Positions 16,295 through 25,729 are shown, numbered from the stretch's first letter. The stretch: 64,000 bases of DNA from JAOSJT01 sp035362335 (GCA_035362335.1 DAOSDL010000011.1:1-64000); one strand, 5' to 3'. Notes: generated by a model not told the origin, from the letters alone. Numbers and translations: made by a program.

Positions 16295-17503
16295 CTAGTC
16301 GCGATGACGAATAAACCACGATTCTCCGACGCTGACCGTCATCGACAGTCGAATAATGCTACCTGTGCCGTACAAGGGACTTTCTTCGGTGCGGCGACCC
16401 CAGGAGAAGGCGACGTCGGCACGACTGCCGGCGAAAATCGGGAAACCCGCTCCTGTGGTGATGTGATACTCCTGCACGTCCTTTCCTTGCAGCGTGATGT
16501 ATGGTTGGTGCAGCGAAAAGCCGAGACGGAAGGCGGTTCTACTGAGTGTGCGCGATCCGATGTCTTCCTTGAACGGCATCCACTCGACACCTGCATTCAG
16601 ATTGTACGAATTGGTGAGTTCACTTTGTTTCCCATCGAAGATTTCCGCGCCGGTCCAGTCGCGCGTACGATAATCCAAGGCGAAGAGCACCGTATTCGTC
16701 GCCTGCCAGGACAGACCAAGCGACAATTCCGTGGGAAGGGTCTGCGTTGCGGTTGCCCCACTGACGGTGGAATCCTCGGTGCTGTACTCGAACACCATGT
16801 TGCGCGCGGCGTTGAGCGAAGTCTTCGGCGAAACAGCTGCTGCGAGCGTCACGCCCCAGGGCAGCCGCGCATTCAAGCCAAGCAAAAGGCCACTGCCATT
16901 GTGATTTGTGGCGCGGCGTTGCCTGCTGTCGAAATACTGCGTGTTGTCGAACGCAAGCTCCCACGACTGCTCGATGGTGCCGAAATAGTACTGATACGCG
17001 GCGCCGATGGAGATACCATCGACAGGTTCCACCGCTGCGCCCACGCGAAATTGCGAAATTCCACCGCTGCCTTCGTACTGCACGGTGTAGCGCTCCTCAT
17101 CCAGATAATCCACTCCGCTGGCTTTGTAGCTCGAACGGCTCAACGGAAGGAGCCCCGTCGCGAGGCGGAATCTCCAGGCCTCGGACAACGGGATCACCAA
17201 CTGGAATCCGTCCACGGCGCCATTCGAAACGGAAGACGCGTCGGAAGAGAAGGAGAGGTGCTCAAAGGACAAGCCCATTTCCAGGCGAAGCTGATCCAGC
17301 GAAGTCCAGGATGCGGGATTCGACAGACTGATATCGTAATTCGATGGCAGTGCCAAACCCGCGCCTCCCATGCCGCGATGCCGCGCCGTGGTCATGGATT
17401 TTATTTCGCCAATGCCATAGCGCGACTCGACAGTTCCCCCGTGCTGTGCCCCCGCGGGCATGGCAGCGAGCACGAGCAGAAGGGTAAGCAATGCTGATTT
17501 CAT
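16295..17503 (-). CDS. PorV/FadL-like outer-membrane beta-barrel protein
   Basis: This 402-residue protein has a signal peptide (MKSALLTLLLVLAAMPAGAQ). Near its N-terminus is a motif found in PorV/FadL-like barrels, with TARHRGMGGAGLAL followed by DISLSNPASW (~28-60). The rest alternates short amphipathic beta strands and ends with a strand and aromatic residues (SVGESWFIRHRD), as expected for an outer-membrane barrel. PorV-like proteins shuttle T9SS cargo to the attachment machinery, whereas FadL proteins take up hydrophobic compounds; the sequence does not decide between them. Given the many T9SS cargo genes here, a PorV-type role is attractive but unproven. It begins 5 nt after the DNRLRE lipoprotein gene in the same apparent operon. 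Confidence 0.8.
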   Translation of the reverse strand: MKSALLTLLLVLAAMPAGAQHGGTVESRYGIGEIKSMTTARHRGMGGAGLALPSNYDISLSNPASWTSLDQLRLEMGLSFEHLSFSSDASSVSNGAVDGFQLVIPLSEAWRFRLATGLLPLSRSSYKASGVDYLDEERYTVQYEGSGGISQFRVGAAVEPVDGISIGAAYQYYFGTIEQSWELAFDNTQYFDSRQRRATNHNGSGLLLGLNARLPWGVTLAAAVSPKTSLNAARNMVFEYSTEDSTVSGATATQTLPTELSLGLSWQATNTVLFALDYRTRDWTGAEIFDGKQSELTNSYNLNAGVEWMPFKEDIGSRTLSRTAFRLGFSLHQPYITLQGKDVQEYHITTGAGFPIFAGSRADVAFSWGRRTEESPLYGTGSIIRLSMTVSVGESWFIRHRD

Positions 17504-17508
17504 ACGCG

Positions 17509-18669
17509 TCACGGCTGCGATGTGTAGGTGATGAGGAGCCGGGGGCGCCGCGCCGCTTCGGCGTCGGCGTTGTAGAACACGAGACGGTCGAGATCGCTGA
17601 TCTCCGAAATCTTCACCAAGGTCAGGCCCTTGTTGCCGCGGCGATTCACCCATTGCTGCACCAGGCGCGTGAGCGTGACGCCTTCGGCGATCAGCACGTC
17701 GGGATTGTCGCCGTCGATGCGGGATACCACCGGCGTGGTGTTGATCGTATTCGTTGTGCTGTCCACTGTCTCGTACACGATCAACGAATCCTGACCGCGG
17801 TAAAATTTCGTACTGAGCGTCCGGTCGATGTGCAAATACAATTTCACATTATTGACAACACTCGCTGGCGGGATGGCGTCCACATCGAAAAAGAGGTGAC
17901 TTCGTGCGGCCGCGCCACCCTGCAGAATGATGCGCTGCGCAGGAACGGACGACGGTCCCGTGGCAACGTATGTGTCTTCGAGCAGCAAGCCGTCGATGGT
18001 GTCCAGCGTTCCGTTGAAATCCATCACGATTTCGAGCTTCGGCGGTTTGCTGCCTTCGGCGGAATTAAACGCGCGCACCACACCCGAAGCGGTAGCGGTA
18101 AGCTGCACACCGCGAATTTCGAAATAGCGCTCGTCCTTCATCATACGAAACCAGGTGCGTATCAACGTGGAGTCGACGGCGATGTCCACCGAGTCCGCAT
18201 CCCCGAGCGTAACCGACGCACTGCCAACCAGCGCGGGTTTGGTCTGAAGATTGACGAGACTGTCGGATGTAAAGGTGAACGAACTCCAGTACGACGTGAT
18301 TTCCCGCAATTCGAGATTCATCGTGCGCGATTCGTCACCAATCGCATAGGACTGCGTGTAGAGACGCAAACGCGCGGAAACGATGCGTCCACTGTCGGCG
18401 ATGGTGTTCGGTAAGGACTGCCAGCGCAACAGGGCTCGTGCGGAGAAACCGTCGGCCTCGCCCACCGAAAGCGAGGGAGACGTGGCCGCCGTGATGGGCA
18501 ACGTATAGGAGCGCCCGGAAATGCGCGCGCTGTCATTGGAGGTATCGTAACGCAAGGCGTTGACCAGGTCTTCATCGGGCAGCAATCCAATACCTGTGGG
18601 GTCGGATTCCTGCTGGCACGCCACGGTCAGGAGAAGGGGAAGGGCGAGAATGCTGATGTATTTGCGCAA
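17509..18669 (-). CDS. DNRLRE-domain-like outer-membrane/surface lipoprotein
   Basis: The protein has 386 residues from the TTG at 18669, which gives a classical lipoprotein signal, MRKYISILALPLLLTVAC, with the lipid-modified Cys at 18. An upstream ATG at 18750 would add 27 residues before the hydrophobic stretch and lies upstream of a possible promoter. The mature part is beta-rich and has two similar halves, with phrases like SARALLRWQSLP, ARLRLYTQSY and later HLFFDVDAIPPASVVNNVKLYLHI and RRPRLLITYT, typical of DNRLRE-type structural domains found in large surface proteins. The exact function is unknown. It heads a cluster with a barrel, a TPR protein and rpiB. Confidence 0.75.
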   Translation of the reverse strand: MRKYISILALPLLLTVACQQESDPTGIGLLPDEDLVNALRYDTSNDSARISGRSYTLPITAATSPSLSVGEADGFSARALLRWQSLPNTIADSGRIVSARLRLYTQSYAIGDESRTMNLELREITSYWSSFTFTSDSLVNLQTKPALVGSASVTLGDADSVDIAVDSTLIRTWFRMMKDERYFEIRGVQLTATASGVVRAFNSAEGSKPPKLEIVMDFNGTLDTIDGLLLEDTYVATGPSSVPAQRIILQGGAAARSHLFFDVDAIPPASVVNNVKLYLHIDRTLSTKFYRGQDSLIVYETVDSTTNTINTTPVVSRIDGDNPDVLIAEGVTLTRLVQQWVNRRGNKGLTLVKISEISDLDRLVFYNADAEAARRPRLLITYTSQP

Positions 18670-18732
18670 ATCCGTAGTGGTTCTATGTGACTCAGAGACC
18701 TCTGGTGTGGCCCGCTGCTGATACCAGAAAAG

Positions 18733-18763
18733 CAAAATACACCTGTCCATTCATTCCCGGCAA
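18733..18763 (-). promoter_or_regulatory. Possible Bacteroidota-type promoter for the DNRLRE operon
   Basis: On the minus strand TTG (18761-18763) is followed 21 nt later by TATTTTG (18733-18739), close to the Bacteroidota pattern TTG-N17-23-TAnnTTTG but one base short in the -7 box. The TTG overlaps a 7-bp inverted repeat (CAAGGGA/TCCCTTG, 18761-18777). If real, transcription starts downstream of the ATG at 18750 and supports the TTG start at 18669. Confidence 0.3.
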
Positions 18764-18827
18764 GGGAAAATCCCTTGACACAATCCGGAAGATGGCAAGG
18801 GATCGTGAGCACAATGTTCGGGTACCG

Positions 18828-20315
18828 TTATTTTTTCTTGAGCAACTGCTTGTACAGTTCGATGTATTTCGACGCGGACGCGTCCCACGAATTATCCTTC
18901 GCCATGGCCCGCTTCATCGCGGCTTTCCAGGCATCCTGCTGCGCGTACATCTCCACCGCAGCCTTGATGGTTTTAAGCATGTCTTTCGCATTGTAGCGCT
19001 CGAACACGAAACCCGTACCGCCCTTGGGTTTCGCCAGCAAATCTTCGACGGTGTCGGCAAGGCCGCCGGTGGCACGTACGATGGGAAGCGTTCCGTAGCG
19101 CAAACTGTACATTTGGTTCAATCCGCAGGGCTCGTATTTCGAGGGCATGAGGAACATGTCGCTGCCCGCTTCGATGAGATGAGCAAGCTCCTCGTCGAAG
19201 CCGATATGCGCCGCCAGTTTTTTCTTGAACTTTTTCGCGCCTTTGGTGAACATCTCCTCGTAACGCTTCTCGCCTGAACCGAGAACAACCAACTGCAACG
19301 GGAGCTGCATTAGGTCGGGCAGCACCTCCTGAATCAGATCGAAGCCCTTTTGATCCGCCAGACGCGAAACAATGCCGATCACAGGCACAGTGGGATCATA
19401 GTGCAAACCGAAGCGTTCGCACAGCGCCTTTTTATTGACGGCTTTGTCATCCAACGTGGCTGCGGAATACTTCTGCGGAATCATCGTGTCGACCTCGGGA
19501 TTCCACACATGCGTATCCATGCCATTGAGGATACCCACCGTTTTGCGCGCCTTTTTCTTGAACACGCCTTCAAGACCGTAGCCGAAATCCTCGCCACTGC
19601 GAATTTCCTTGGCGTAGGTTGGACTCACGGTGGTGATCATATCCGCGTACATCAAGCCGGCCTTGAGCAAATTCATCTGGCCGAAAAATTCGACGCCATC
19701 GGGCTTGAAGGTCTTCGCCGGCAGACCGGTTTTCGGGAAGGACTCCGCCGGAAAAATGCCTTGGTAGGCCGCGTTGTGCACAGTGAACACCACCTTGGTA
19801 TTCTTGAACAGCGGCTCGTCCGCGAACTCCGTTTTCAGCAGAGCGGCAATCAGGCCGGACTGCCAATCGTTGAGATGAATGATATCCGGTTTCCATCCAA
19901 GCAGAATGAGCGTCTGAATGACACCGCGGCAGAAGAATATGAACCGATCATCGTTGTCCGGCCAGGCTTCCTTCGTTTTTGGATCCACATAGAGATCGGA
20001 ACGACAGTAGAGCGTGTCGTTGCTGATGAAGTACACCTGAACTTTGGTTTTGATATTCGAAAGGAAGGAGGATTTCACGCTCGCGAGAAACGTTCGATCA
20101 TCCAAATCCACGGGAATGTCGGTTAGCCGTTTGATGTCGTGGATTTTGAATTTCCTGTCGCTCACGGCGGCGAACTTGGGCATGATGATGCGTATGTCGT
20201 GACCCATTTCACGCACCACCTGTGGCAACGCAGCAGAAACGTCCGCCAAACCACCCGTTTTTGCGAAGGGTACAACTTCGCTCGAAACGAACAGAATGCT
20301 CAGTGGTTTCGCCAT
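18828..20315 (-). CDS. glgA: Glycogen (starch) synthase, GT5
   Basis: It extends alpha-1,4-glucan chains using ADP-glucose (possibly UDP-glucose) in glycogen synthesis. The 495 residues are typical for bacterial GlgA. The N-terminal signature KTGGLADVSAALP (~19-31) binds the nucleotide sugar. VIGIVSRLADQKGFDLI and LVVLGSGEKRYEEMF belong to the C-terminal Rossmann domain. The catalytic E-x7-E region is YEPCGLNQMYSLRYGTLPIV, followed by RATGGLADTVED. The ATG at 20315 has GGAG 6 nt upstream. No other glycogen genes are adjacent, so the pathway is dispersed. A good promoter candidate lies 43-73 nt upstream. Confidence 0.96.
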   Translation of the reverse strand: MAKPLSILFVSSEVVPFAKTGGLADVSAALPQVVREMGHDIRIIMPKFAAVSDRKFKIHDIKRLTDIPVDLDDRTFLASVKSSFLSNIKTKVQVYFISNDTLYCRSDLYVDPKTKEAWPDNDDRFIFFCRGVIQTLILLGWKPDIIHLNDWQSGLIAALLKTEFADEPLFKNTKVVFTVHNAAYQGIFPAESFPKTGLPAKTFKPDGVEFFGQMNLLKAGLMYADMITTVSPTYAKEIRSGEDFGYGLEGVFKKKARKTVGILNGMDTHVWNPEVDTMIPQKYSAATLDDKAVNKKALCERFGLHYDPTVPVIGIVSRLADQKGFDLIQEVLPDLMQLPLQLVVLGSGEKRYEEMFTKGAKKFKKKLAAHIGFDEELAHLIEAGSDMFLMPSKYEPCGLNQMYSLRYGTLPIVRATGGLADTVEDLLAKPKGGTGFVFERYNAKDMLKTIKAAVEMYAQQDAWKAAMKRAMAKDNSWDASASKYIELYKQLLKKK

Positions 20316-20357
20316 GGGAACTCCGGGTCGATGTGATAGAGAGATGCTACCAAGGTA

Positions 20358-20388
20358 CAAAAGTACAAAAATTGTGAAAAAACTACAA
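20358..20388 (-). promoter_or_regulatory. Bacteroidota-type promoter of glgA
   Basis: On the minus strand TTG (20386-20388) and TACTTTTG (20358-20365) are separated by 20 nt. This matches the Bacteroidota sigma-ABfr consensus TTG-N17-23-TAnnTTTG exactly. It lies in an A/T-rich patch just upstream of the glgA ribosome binding site. Confidence 0.55.
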
Positions 20389-20444
20389 TTTACACTGCTT
20401 TACCTCAACGGTTGCGGCAAACGATGACGCCGAAGCCACGTCCG

Positions 20445-21773
20445 TCAATACATCGAGACGAGCCCACATTCAGGGAAGTACACGTCGAGAATTTCCTCCA
20501 TGCGCTCGCCATGGCGCGCCCTGGCGATGGCTCCCCATTGGCACATGCCCACACCGTGACCGCTGCCACCTCCTCGTAGTACAATGCGCGTCAGCCACTT
20601 TGATGCGTCGCGTTCCAGATCCACATCGAACAACGTACTTCGCAGCACGGCTCCGTCGGAGCGTCGCAATGCCCTGCGGATCGCATCGTGGTGCACATAG
20701 TACGAGCGCTGCTGAAGACGATTACCCATCACGATTTGCACTGTGGTGACTCTGCCGGAGGCCGAACGACGAAGAACGTTGATATCCAGCAAGAACCACT
20801 GTTGATCAGGAATATCCGCAGCTGCGAGCGCTTCGTCGGCCGAGGGCAACCAGGTGCGGAGCAGTGTCTCCATCTGTTCGCGCGTGTACTCCTCGGTCCA
20901 GCGGAATGACGGAGAAATGCGGCACGCTTCCTGCTCAGCATGCACGTCCGCTCCACCACGAAGCCAGGGCCGCGGTTGCGAGCCCTTCCACACATTCTCC
21001 ACCGCTTCGGTGCGTCCTCCGCAGGTGGAATGAAAAAATGCCTCCACAGTCCGGCCGTCGATTGCGAGCACCACACCACGCGTGGCGCGCAGCGCTTCGT
21101 TCACCACCACGTCGGCCGCCGAGCGATCCCCAAACACCTGGTCGCGCGTATCGGCATAGACATCGAAGAGACGCAGCGAGGGTTGCCGGATTTTTCCCAG
21201 CGCGTAGCTGCGCGCTATCACGGCCTGTGCTTTTACCGCTTCCAATTCCTCGCGCGTGCGATTTTTCCCTATCTCGCTTGGCACCACCTGTTCGAGATAG
21301 CGCTCGAGGGGAAGAATGTTGATGAGATAGAGATGTTCGCCATCGGAGGCGATCAGCATGGTGTCGGAATAACTGCGCGTCTCTGTACGGAAGCTCCCCG
21401 TCCCCTTCGGATAGAAACACCGAAACGCTCCGCTGACAACGCGCGCGGGCTTGCCATCCATGGATATCGCAATATCCCCGGCCGCATTCAACGCGCACTG
21501 CAGTTCACGATGACCGTCCAGCGAAAAGCGCTGCCCGCTGCTTTGCAGCACGGCGCCCGAGTCGATAGTGACGGTGAGTGTGGATATTCTGTCGGCCACG
21601 CAGACGCGAATGCTCGGCTCGCGATCAAGCGTGGCCCGTTGGGCCATGGGTGCGCAAGCCGCGAGCAGCAGGACGGCGGCGAGCAGCGTGGCCGAACGGA
21701 CGCCTGTGGCGGGGGAAAGGAAAAAGGGCATACCCGGTTGGCCTGCCCTTTGCGACGACGAGCGTGTGTTCAT
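20445..21773 (-). CDS. SpoIID/LytB-domain lipoprotein (putative peptidoglycan-acting)
   Basis: This 442-residue protein has a lipoprotein-type signal (TLLAAVLLLAACAP, Cys ~40). The SpoIID domain is clear: NILPLERYLEQVVPSEIG (~148-165), EAVKAQAVIARSYALGK (~172-188), AFFHSTCGGRTEAVENVW (~245-262) and the terminal GGGSGHGVGMCQWGAIARAR. SpoIID enzymes are lytic transglycosylases that cut glycan strands lacking stem peptides during sporulation; in non-sporulating bacteria their relatives have unclear cell-wall roles. The start at 21773 is 6 nt after the stop of the upstream Fn3-like gene, so they probably share a transcript. A start at 21731 would also keep the lipobox. Confidence 0.9.
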   Translation of the reverse strand: MNTRSSSQRAGQPGMPFFLSPATGVRSATLLAAVLLLAACAPMAQRATLDREPSIRVCVADRISTLTVTIDSGAVLQSSGQRFSLDGHRELQCALNAAGDIAISMDGKPARVVSGAFRCFYPKGTGSFRTETRSYSDTMLIASDGEHLYLINILPLERYLEQVVPSEIGKNRTREELEAVKAQAVIARSYALGKIRQPSLRLFDVYADTRDQVFGDRSAADVVVNEALRATRGVVLAIDGRTVEAFFHSTCGGRTEAVENVWKGSQPRPWLRGGADVHAEQEACRISPSFRWTEEYTREQMETLLRTWLPSADEALAAADIPDQQWFLLDINVLRRSASGRVTTVQIVMGNRLQQRSYYVHHDAIRRALRRSDGAVLRSTLFDVDLERDASKWLTRIVLRGGGSGHGVGMCQWGAIARARHGERMEEILDVYFPECGLVSMY

Positions 21774-21779
21774 CCGAGA

Positions 21780-22184
21780 TCAGCGAAACATGGCCTTGAT
21801 GCTGCCCCAGGTGCGTTTGACACTGCTCACACTGTGCGAAATCGTGACCTCGTTGGAAAACGAGGAAGGTCCGGAACCGGTCTCCACAATGCGCAGACGG
21901 TACACATACACATTGCCCGCATCCTTGTAAGCGGCTCGATCGGTGTAGTGGTACTGGGAATTCGAGCCTTTGGGAGAAATGGTCGCGAGCGTGATGAACT
22001 CGCCGGACTGACCGGCCTTGCGCTGGATTTCATAGCGCTGAAGATTGCTCTCGGAGCGTGTCTTCCACTCGAGCACCACATTGTCGCCATCGCTGCGCCC
22101 GTTGAAAAATTCCAGAAACGCACCGCCAAACGCGGTGGCAACCAGAAGAACGAGAGCGGCGCCGATATAGGTAAGCTGTTTCAT
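21780..22184 (-). CDS. Small anchored fibronectin-III-like protein
   Basis: This 134-residue protein has an N-terminal hydrophobic segment (MKQLTYIGAALVLLVATAFG), either a signal peptide or a single membrane anchor. One fibronectin-type beta sandwich follows (~25-115): VVLEWKTRSESNLQRYEIQR, HYTDRAAYKDAG and YVYRLRIVE. The same module type occurs fused inside the T9SS cargo DUF362 protein at 36815. No sorting domain follows, so it may remain membrane-bound or periplasmic. The frame is open with a GTG 9 nt upstream; the ATG at 22184 is preferred. A promoter-like sequence lies just upstream and the SpoIID gene follows within 6 nt. Its specific role is unknown. Confidence 0.78.
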   Translation of the reverse strand: MKQLTYIGAALVLLVATAFGGAFLEFFNGRSDGDNVVLEWKTRSESNLQRYEIQRKAGQSGEFITLATISPKGSNSQYHYTDRAAYKDAGNVYVYRLRIVETGSGPSSFSNEVTISHSVSSVKRTWGSIKAMFR

Positions 22185-22210
22185 ATTCGTCACTGGAGTC
22201 TATGTCGAGT

Positions 22211-22241
22211 GAAAGTTAGCGGGATTTTTTGAGGGAATCAA
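22211..22241 (-). promoter_or_regulatory. Possible promoter for the Fn3-like/SpoIID pair
   Basis: On the minus strand TTG (22239-22241), 20 nt, then TAACTTTC (22211-22218) fits TTG-N17-23-TAnnTTTG with one mismatch. It lies 27 nt upstream of the chosen ATG. Confidence 0.4.
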
Positions 22242-22351
22242 GTCAAACGTCACCTTTTTTCACAGGTCGAAAATTCTTCCTCTACAGCCTTTGGCATGGC
22301 GCGGCACAGCGCTGCGCGCTAGGTTGTGCTTCAACATCATTAGGGAGACAC

Positions 22352-24046
22352 ATGATGAAGCGAATCATTCCTTTCACCGTGCTCATGCTGGCACTAGTCC
22401 AATCCTCATACTGCCAGGTCATCGTCAATGAACTCATGTACGCGCCGCTCACGGGCGAAGCGGAATGGGTGGAGTTGTGGAATCTTTCCAATGAGGCTGT
22501 ATCATTGCGCAACTGGACTGTCAACGACGCGACGGGAAACCGCGTGCTATTGACCTCCGATGAACAGCTCATTGAAGCACACGGATTCATTGTACTCGCG
22601 AGCGCCGCGCCTCTCGCCGCGCGTTGGCCGGTAGCACCGTCTCCGGTGCTGATCATCGCTGGCTTCCCCGCATTGAACAATGGCGGCGACCTCGTTGTGC
22701 TGCGCGATGCGAACGGCGTGCTCATTGACTCCATCAACTATGATGGCGCATGGAATAGTGTTCGTGGCAGCGCGCTCGAACGCATGCATCCGCTGCTCGG
22801 CTTCGGTCGCGACAACTGCGCCGCCTCGGCGCATGCGGACGCAGGAACGCCCGGTGCGCGCAATTCCCGAACGCCGCCCGACATCGACTGTGCTGTCACC
22901 GCGCTGATAAGCACAGACACGGGCTTTACCATACGCATCGCAAATCGCGGTTTGACACGGGCGACGGTTGCGAGCTGTCTACTGCTGGCAGATCGCGACA
23001 GAAACGGTAGTATCTCCTCCGGCGAGCTGTTCGTCCGCCTTCCTTTCACGCCTCCTGCGGTGCTGGACAGCCTCGAACTCACAGCGGATTTTTCCGATGC
23101 GCTGTCCCTCGAATTTCGCGCCATACTGGAACTTGCTGGCGACGGACTGGCCGCCAATGATACCGCCGTGGCGCGACGCATGCCTCTCGTGCAGCCGGGT
23201 GATTTCGTGGTGAACGAGGTCATGGCGGCCCCTCCCGCGGACTCGCCTGAGTGGGTGGAATTTCTCAACCTCTCGGACCGCCCGCTGTTTCCCGGCGGAC
23301 TGCGGCTTGCCGGTCCACCGGTACTCAAGGGTTCGCGCGAGATCATCCATCTACCTGCGGAACTTCCGGCGGTGCCTCCCGGGGGCTACTTGCTGGTCGC
23401 GGCGGATTCCACCGTGTACCGCCTCTGGCCTGGGCTTTCCTCCGCGGCGGATGCCGTGGTCTGCATCGTGCAGCGTTCGTCGCTCGGCCTATCCAATGAA
23501 AGCGATGCCATCTATCTGCTCCGCTCCGACGATGTGTGCATCGACAGCGTGGCATACAGTTCCACATGGCATCACCCTCTGCTGCCTTCAGGCGACGGGC
23601 GCTCGCTGGAACTCCTGCAGCCCGCGCTGCGCGGTCTCGGTGCGCGGGCATGGACAAGCTGCGCGCATCCCAGCGGTGGCACACCTGGCGCACGCAACAG
23701 TGCGTGGAGCGACGCACCCACCGACGATGCTGCACTGACCTTGAGTCCCAATCCGTTTTCGCCCGATGGCGACGGCTTCGAGGATCATTGCGTCATTTCC
23801 TGGCAGCTTCCATCCTCGGTAAGCTTGCTACGTTTGCGCATATACGACATGAGCGGACGCTGCATCCGTACGTTGGAAAATGTCGTGCCATCGGGGCAAC
23901 GCGGCATGAGCGTGTGGGATGGGCTCGACAGCCATGGACGGCGCGCACGCATTGGTCCCTACGTGGTGCTTGTGCAGGCGTTGGATGCGATGAGCAATGA
24001 CGTTGCGGCGACGCGGGCGGTGCTGGTGGTGGCGACGCGATTATGA
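22352..24046 (+). CDS. Lamin-tail-domain surface protein with FlgD-like C-terminus
   Basis: This 564-residue secreted protein has the signal peptide MMKRIIPFTVLMLALVQSSY. Two lamin-tail domains are visible at ~22-135 (VIVNELMYAPLTGEAEWVEL) and ~287-420 (FVVNEVMAAPPADSPEWVEF). They are separated by a CARDB-like beta domain (~172-280, TIRIANRGLTRATVASCLLL). The C-terminal ~95 residues contain SPNPFSPDGDGFEDHCVISW and RLRIYDMSGRCIRTL, a FlgD-Ig-like module that often serves as a T9SS sorting or attachment region. Lamin-tail domains in Bacteroidota usually sit on large surface or nuclease-like proteins, but no enzyme domain is present here. AGGGAG lies 4 nt before the first ATG and 7 nt before the second at 22355, so either may be used. 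The 3' end overlaps the convergent kinase gene by 6 nt. Confidence 0.87.
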   Translation: MMKRIIPFTVLMLALVQSSYCQVIVNELMYAPLTGEAEWVELWNLSNEAVSLRNWTVNDATGNRVLLTSDEQLIEAHGFIVLASAAPLAARWPVAPSPVLIIAGFPALNNGGDLVVLRDANGVLIDSINYDGAWNSVRGSALERMHPLLGFGRDNCAASAHADAGTPGARNSRTPPDIDCAVTALISTDTGFTIRIANRGLTRATVASCLLLADRDRNGSISSGELFVRLPFTPPAVLDSLELTADFSDALSLEFRAILELAGDGLAANDTAVARRMPLVQPGDFVVNEVMAAPPADSPEWVEFLNLSDRPLFPGGLRLAGPPVLKGSREIIHLPAELPAVPPGGYLLVAADSTVYRLWPGLSSAADAVVCIVQRSSLGLSNESDAIYLLRSDDVCIDSVAYSSTWHHPLLPSGDGRSLELLQPALRGLGARAWTSCAHPSGGTPGARNSAWSDAPTDDAALTLSPNPFSPDGDGFEDHCVISWQLPSSVSLLRLRIYDMSGRCIRTLENVVPSGQRGMSVWDGLDSHGRRARIGPYVVLVQALDAMSNDVAATRAVLVVATRL

Positions 24047-25729
24047 ACGGGAATCCGCCTCGCCGAGAAAGGTCTGCATTGTGGCCTTCAATTCTTCGAT
24101 CTGGAAGGGCTTCGAGAAGTAGGCATTGCACCCGGCCTCTATGCTCTGTATGCGATCCTTCGGAAAGGCGTGCGCCGTCACCGCGATGACGGGAAGATCG
24201 TCGAAGCGTCCATCTTTGCGTATGCGTTTGGTGAGAGAGATGCCGTCCTCTTCACCTTGCAGGGAAAGATCCATGAGCACGAGACTGATGGGATCGCGTT
24301 CGAGAATGGCCCAGGCGGCTTCGGCATTGGATGCGATGCGAATGGCGTAGTCGCGCGAAAGAATGGAGGACATGTACTCCTGCGTTTCCTCGTCGTCCTC
24401 GACGAAGAGTACGAGCTTTTTACCGCTGGCGTCTTTGGGAACGACATAGGGTTCAAGCGGTGCGGGTTGCGGAGCAAGAATACTTTGCAATTCGGAGCGA
24501 TCCTCGATACGGTCGGCAATGAATTGCAGCGTGAAAGTCGAGCCCTTGCCCTTGCGGCTTTTCACTGTAACCGAGCCACGGTTCATCTCCACATAGCGTT
24601 TCGTGAGTGACAAGCCGAGACCCAAACCGTCGAAGGGACGCGTGTAGCCGGTAGCTTCCTGCGAGAACACGCTGAACACTTTGGGCAGGTACTCCGGCGA
24701 CATTCCGATTCCGGTATCCGATATTTCGATACATACGCGGCGGTCGATATTGTACACGCGGACGCGCACTTCGCCCTGCTTGGTGAACTTGATAGCATTG
24801 TCCACGACGTTCGACACGGCCTGATCGAGGCAGTAGCGATCGACGTACAGAATCGCCGACGGGCTTTCGGTGGTAAACAGCAACTGTATGCCTTTGCGTT
24901 GCGCGAGGGAACGCAGTTCCTGCACCAACTCTTCCACGCGATCCGACACGCGCACTTCCTCGGGACGGACCTGGAAGGTACCCACCTGAATGCTGGAGAT
25001 GTTGAGAATGTGTTCGACCGTGCGCATCAGACGCGCACTGCCACGGCGTATTGACTGGAAATACGTTTCCATCTCGGGATAGAATTGCCCCGAGAGTTCG
25101 TTCGTAATCAGATTGCTGTATCCGATGATGATGTGCAGCGGCGTACGGATTTCGTGGGATATATTGGCAATGAACGCATCCTTGAGTTTGTCGGACTGCT
25201 CGGCGCGCTCCTTGGCAAGAATGAGTTCCGCTTTCTGCCTCTCCTGCTGTGTGATGTCACGGATGACGATATGGCGGGCGTTTTGCTCGTCGAACACCAT
25301 GGGTACGGCGCTCAACTCTATATCAATGATCTGACCGTCGAGCTTTTCCAACTGCCCTTTGACGTTGGATATTTCCATGTCCTGCTCCAGCATCACTGTA
25401 AGGCGATTGCTGTCGGGATGTTCGAAATCGGTTTGCAGCCGTTGATAGAGATTGGTGTTCAGCAGTTCCTCTTCGGTGGACGCGCCGAGCAGCTTGAGGA
25501 AGGCGTCGTTGACGAGGTGGATAGGACCGTGTACGGTAACGGCGAGCGGGAAGGGGGAGAGTTTGACCAGGCGGCGGTAGCGCTTCTCGCTTTCGGCGAG
25601 TTTCTCGAGATTTCGCTGCTGAATGTTGTACACCTTCCGTTGCTGGAAGATGATGACGGCAATGATGCCGAGCGCCAGGGTCAGGAGGACAACGGTGCCG
25701 CTGATGAGGACGACAAATTCTTCCGGCAT
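24041..25729 (-). CDS. Hybrid sensor histidine kinase with C-terminal receiver
   Basis: This 562-residue inner-membrane signalling protein has one N-terminal transmembrane helix (FVVLISGTVVLLTLALGIIA, ~5-24). A coiled linker leads to a PAS domain (~48-160). The HisKA dimerisation motif is NISHEIRTPLHIIIGYSN, with the phospho-accepting His at ~192. HATPase_c motifs follow: VVDNAIKF (N box), ISDTGIGMSPEYL (G1) and FDGLGLGLSLTKRY (G2). The C-terminal receiver domain starts LVLFVEDDEETQEY and has the phospho-acceptor Asp in LVLMDLSLQ (~487). No sensory domain is extracytoplasmic, so input may come through the PAS domain or the upstream-encoded 7TM protein, whose gene overlaps this one by 49 nt. 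GGAGG 9 nt before the ATG at 25729 supports the start. No separate output regulator is encoded nearby. Confidence 0.94.
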   Translation of the reverse strand: MPEEFVVLISGTVVLLTLALGIIAVIIFQQRKVYNIQQRNLEKLAESEKRYRRLVKLSPFPLAVTVHGPIHLVNDAFLKLLGASTEEELLNTNLYQRLQTDFEHPDSNRLTVMLEQDMEISNVKGQLEKLDGQIIDIELSAVPMVFDEQNARHIVIRDITQQERQKAELILAKERAEQSDKLKDAFIANISHEIRTPLHIIIGYSNLITNELSGQFYPEMETYFQSIRRGSARLMRTVEHILNISSIQVGTFQVRPEEVRVSDRVEELVQELRSLAQRKGIQLLFTTESPSAILYVDRYCLDQAVSNVVDNAIKFTKQGEVRVRVYNIDRRVCIEISDTGIGMSPEYLPKVFSVFSQEATGYTRPFDGLGLGLSLTKRYVEMNRGSVTVKSRKGKGSTFTLQFIADRIEDRSELQSILAPQPAPLEPYVVPKDASGKKLVLFVEDDEETQEYMSSILSRDYAIRIASNAEAAWAILERDPISLVLMDLSLQGEEDGISLTKRIRKDGRFDDLPVIAVTAHAFPKDRIQSIEAGCNAYFSKPFQIEELKATMQTFLGEADSRS

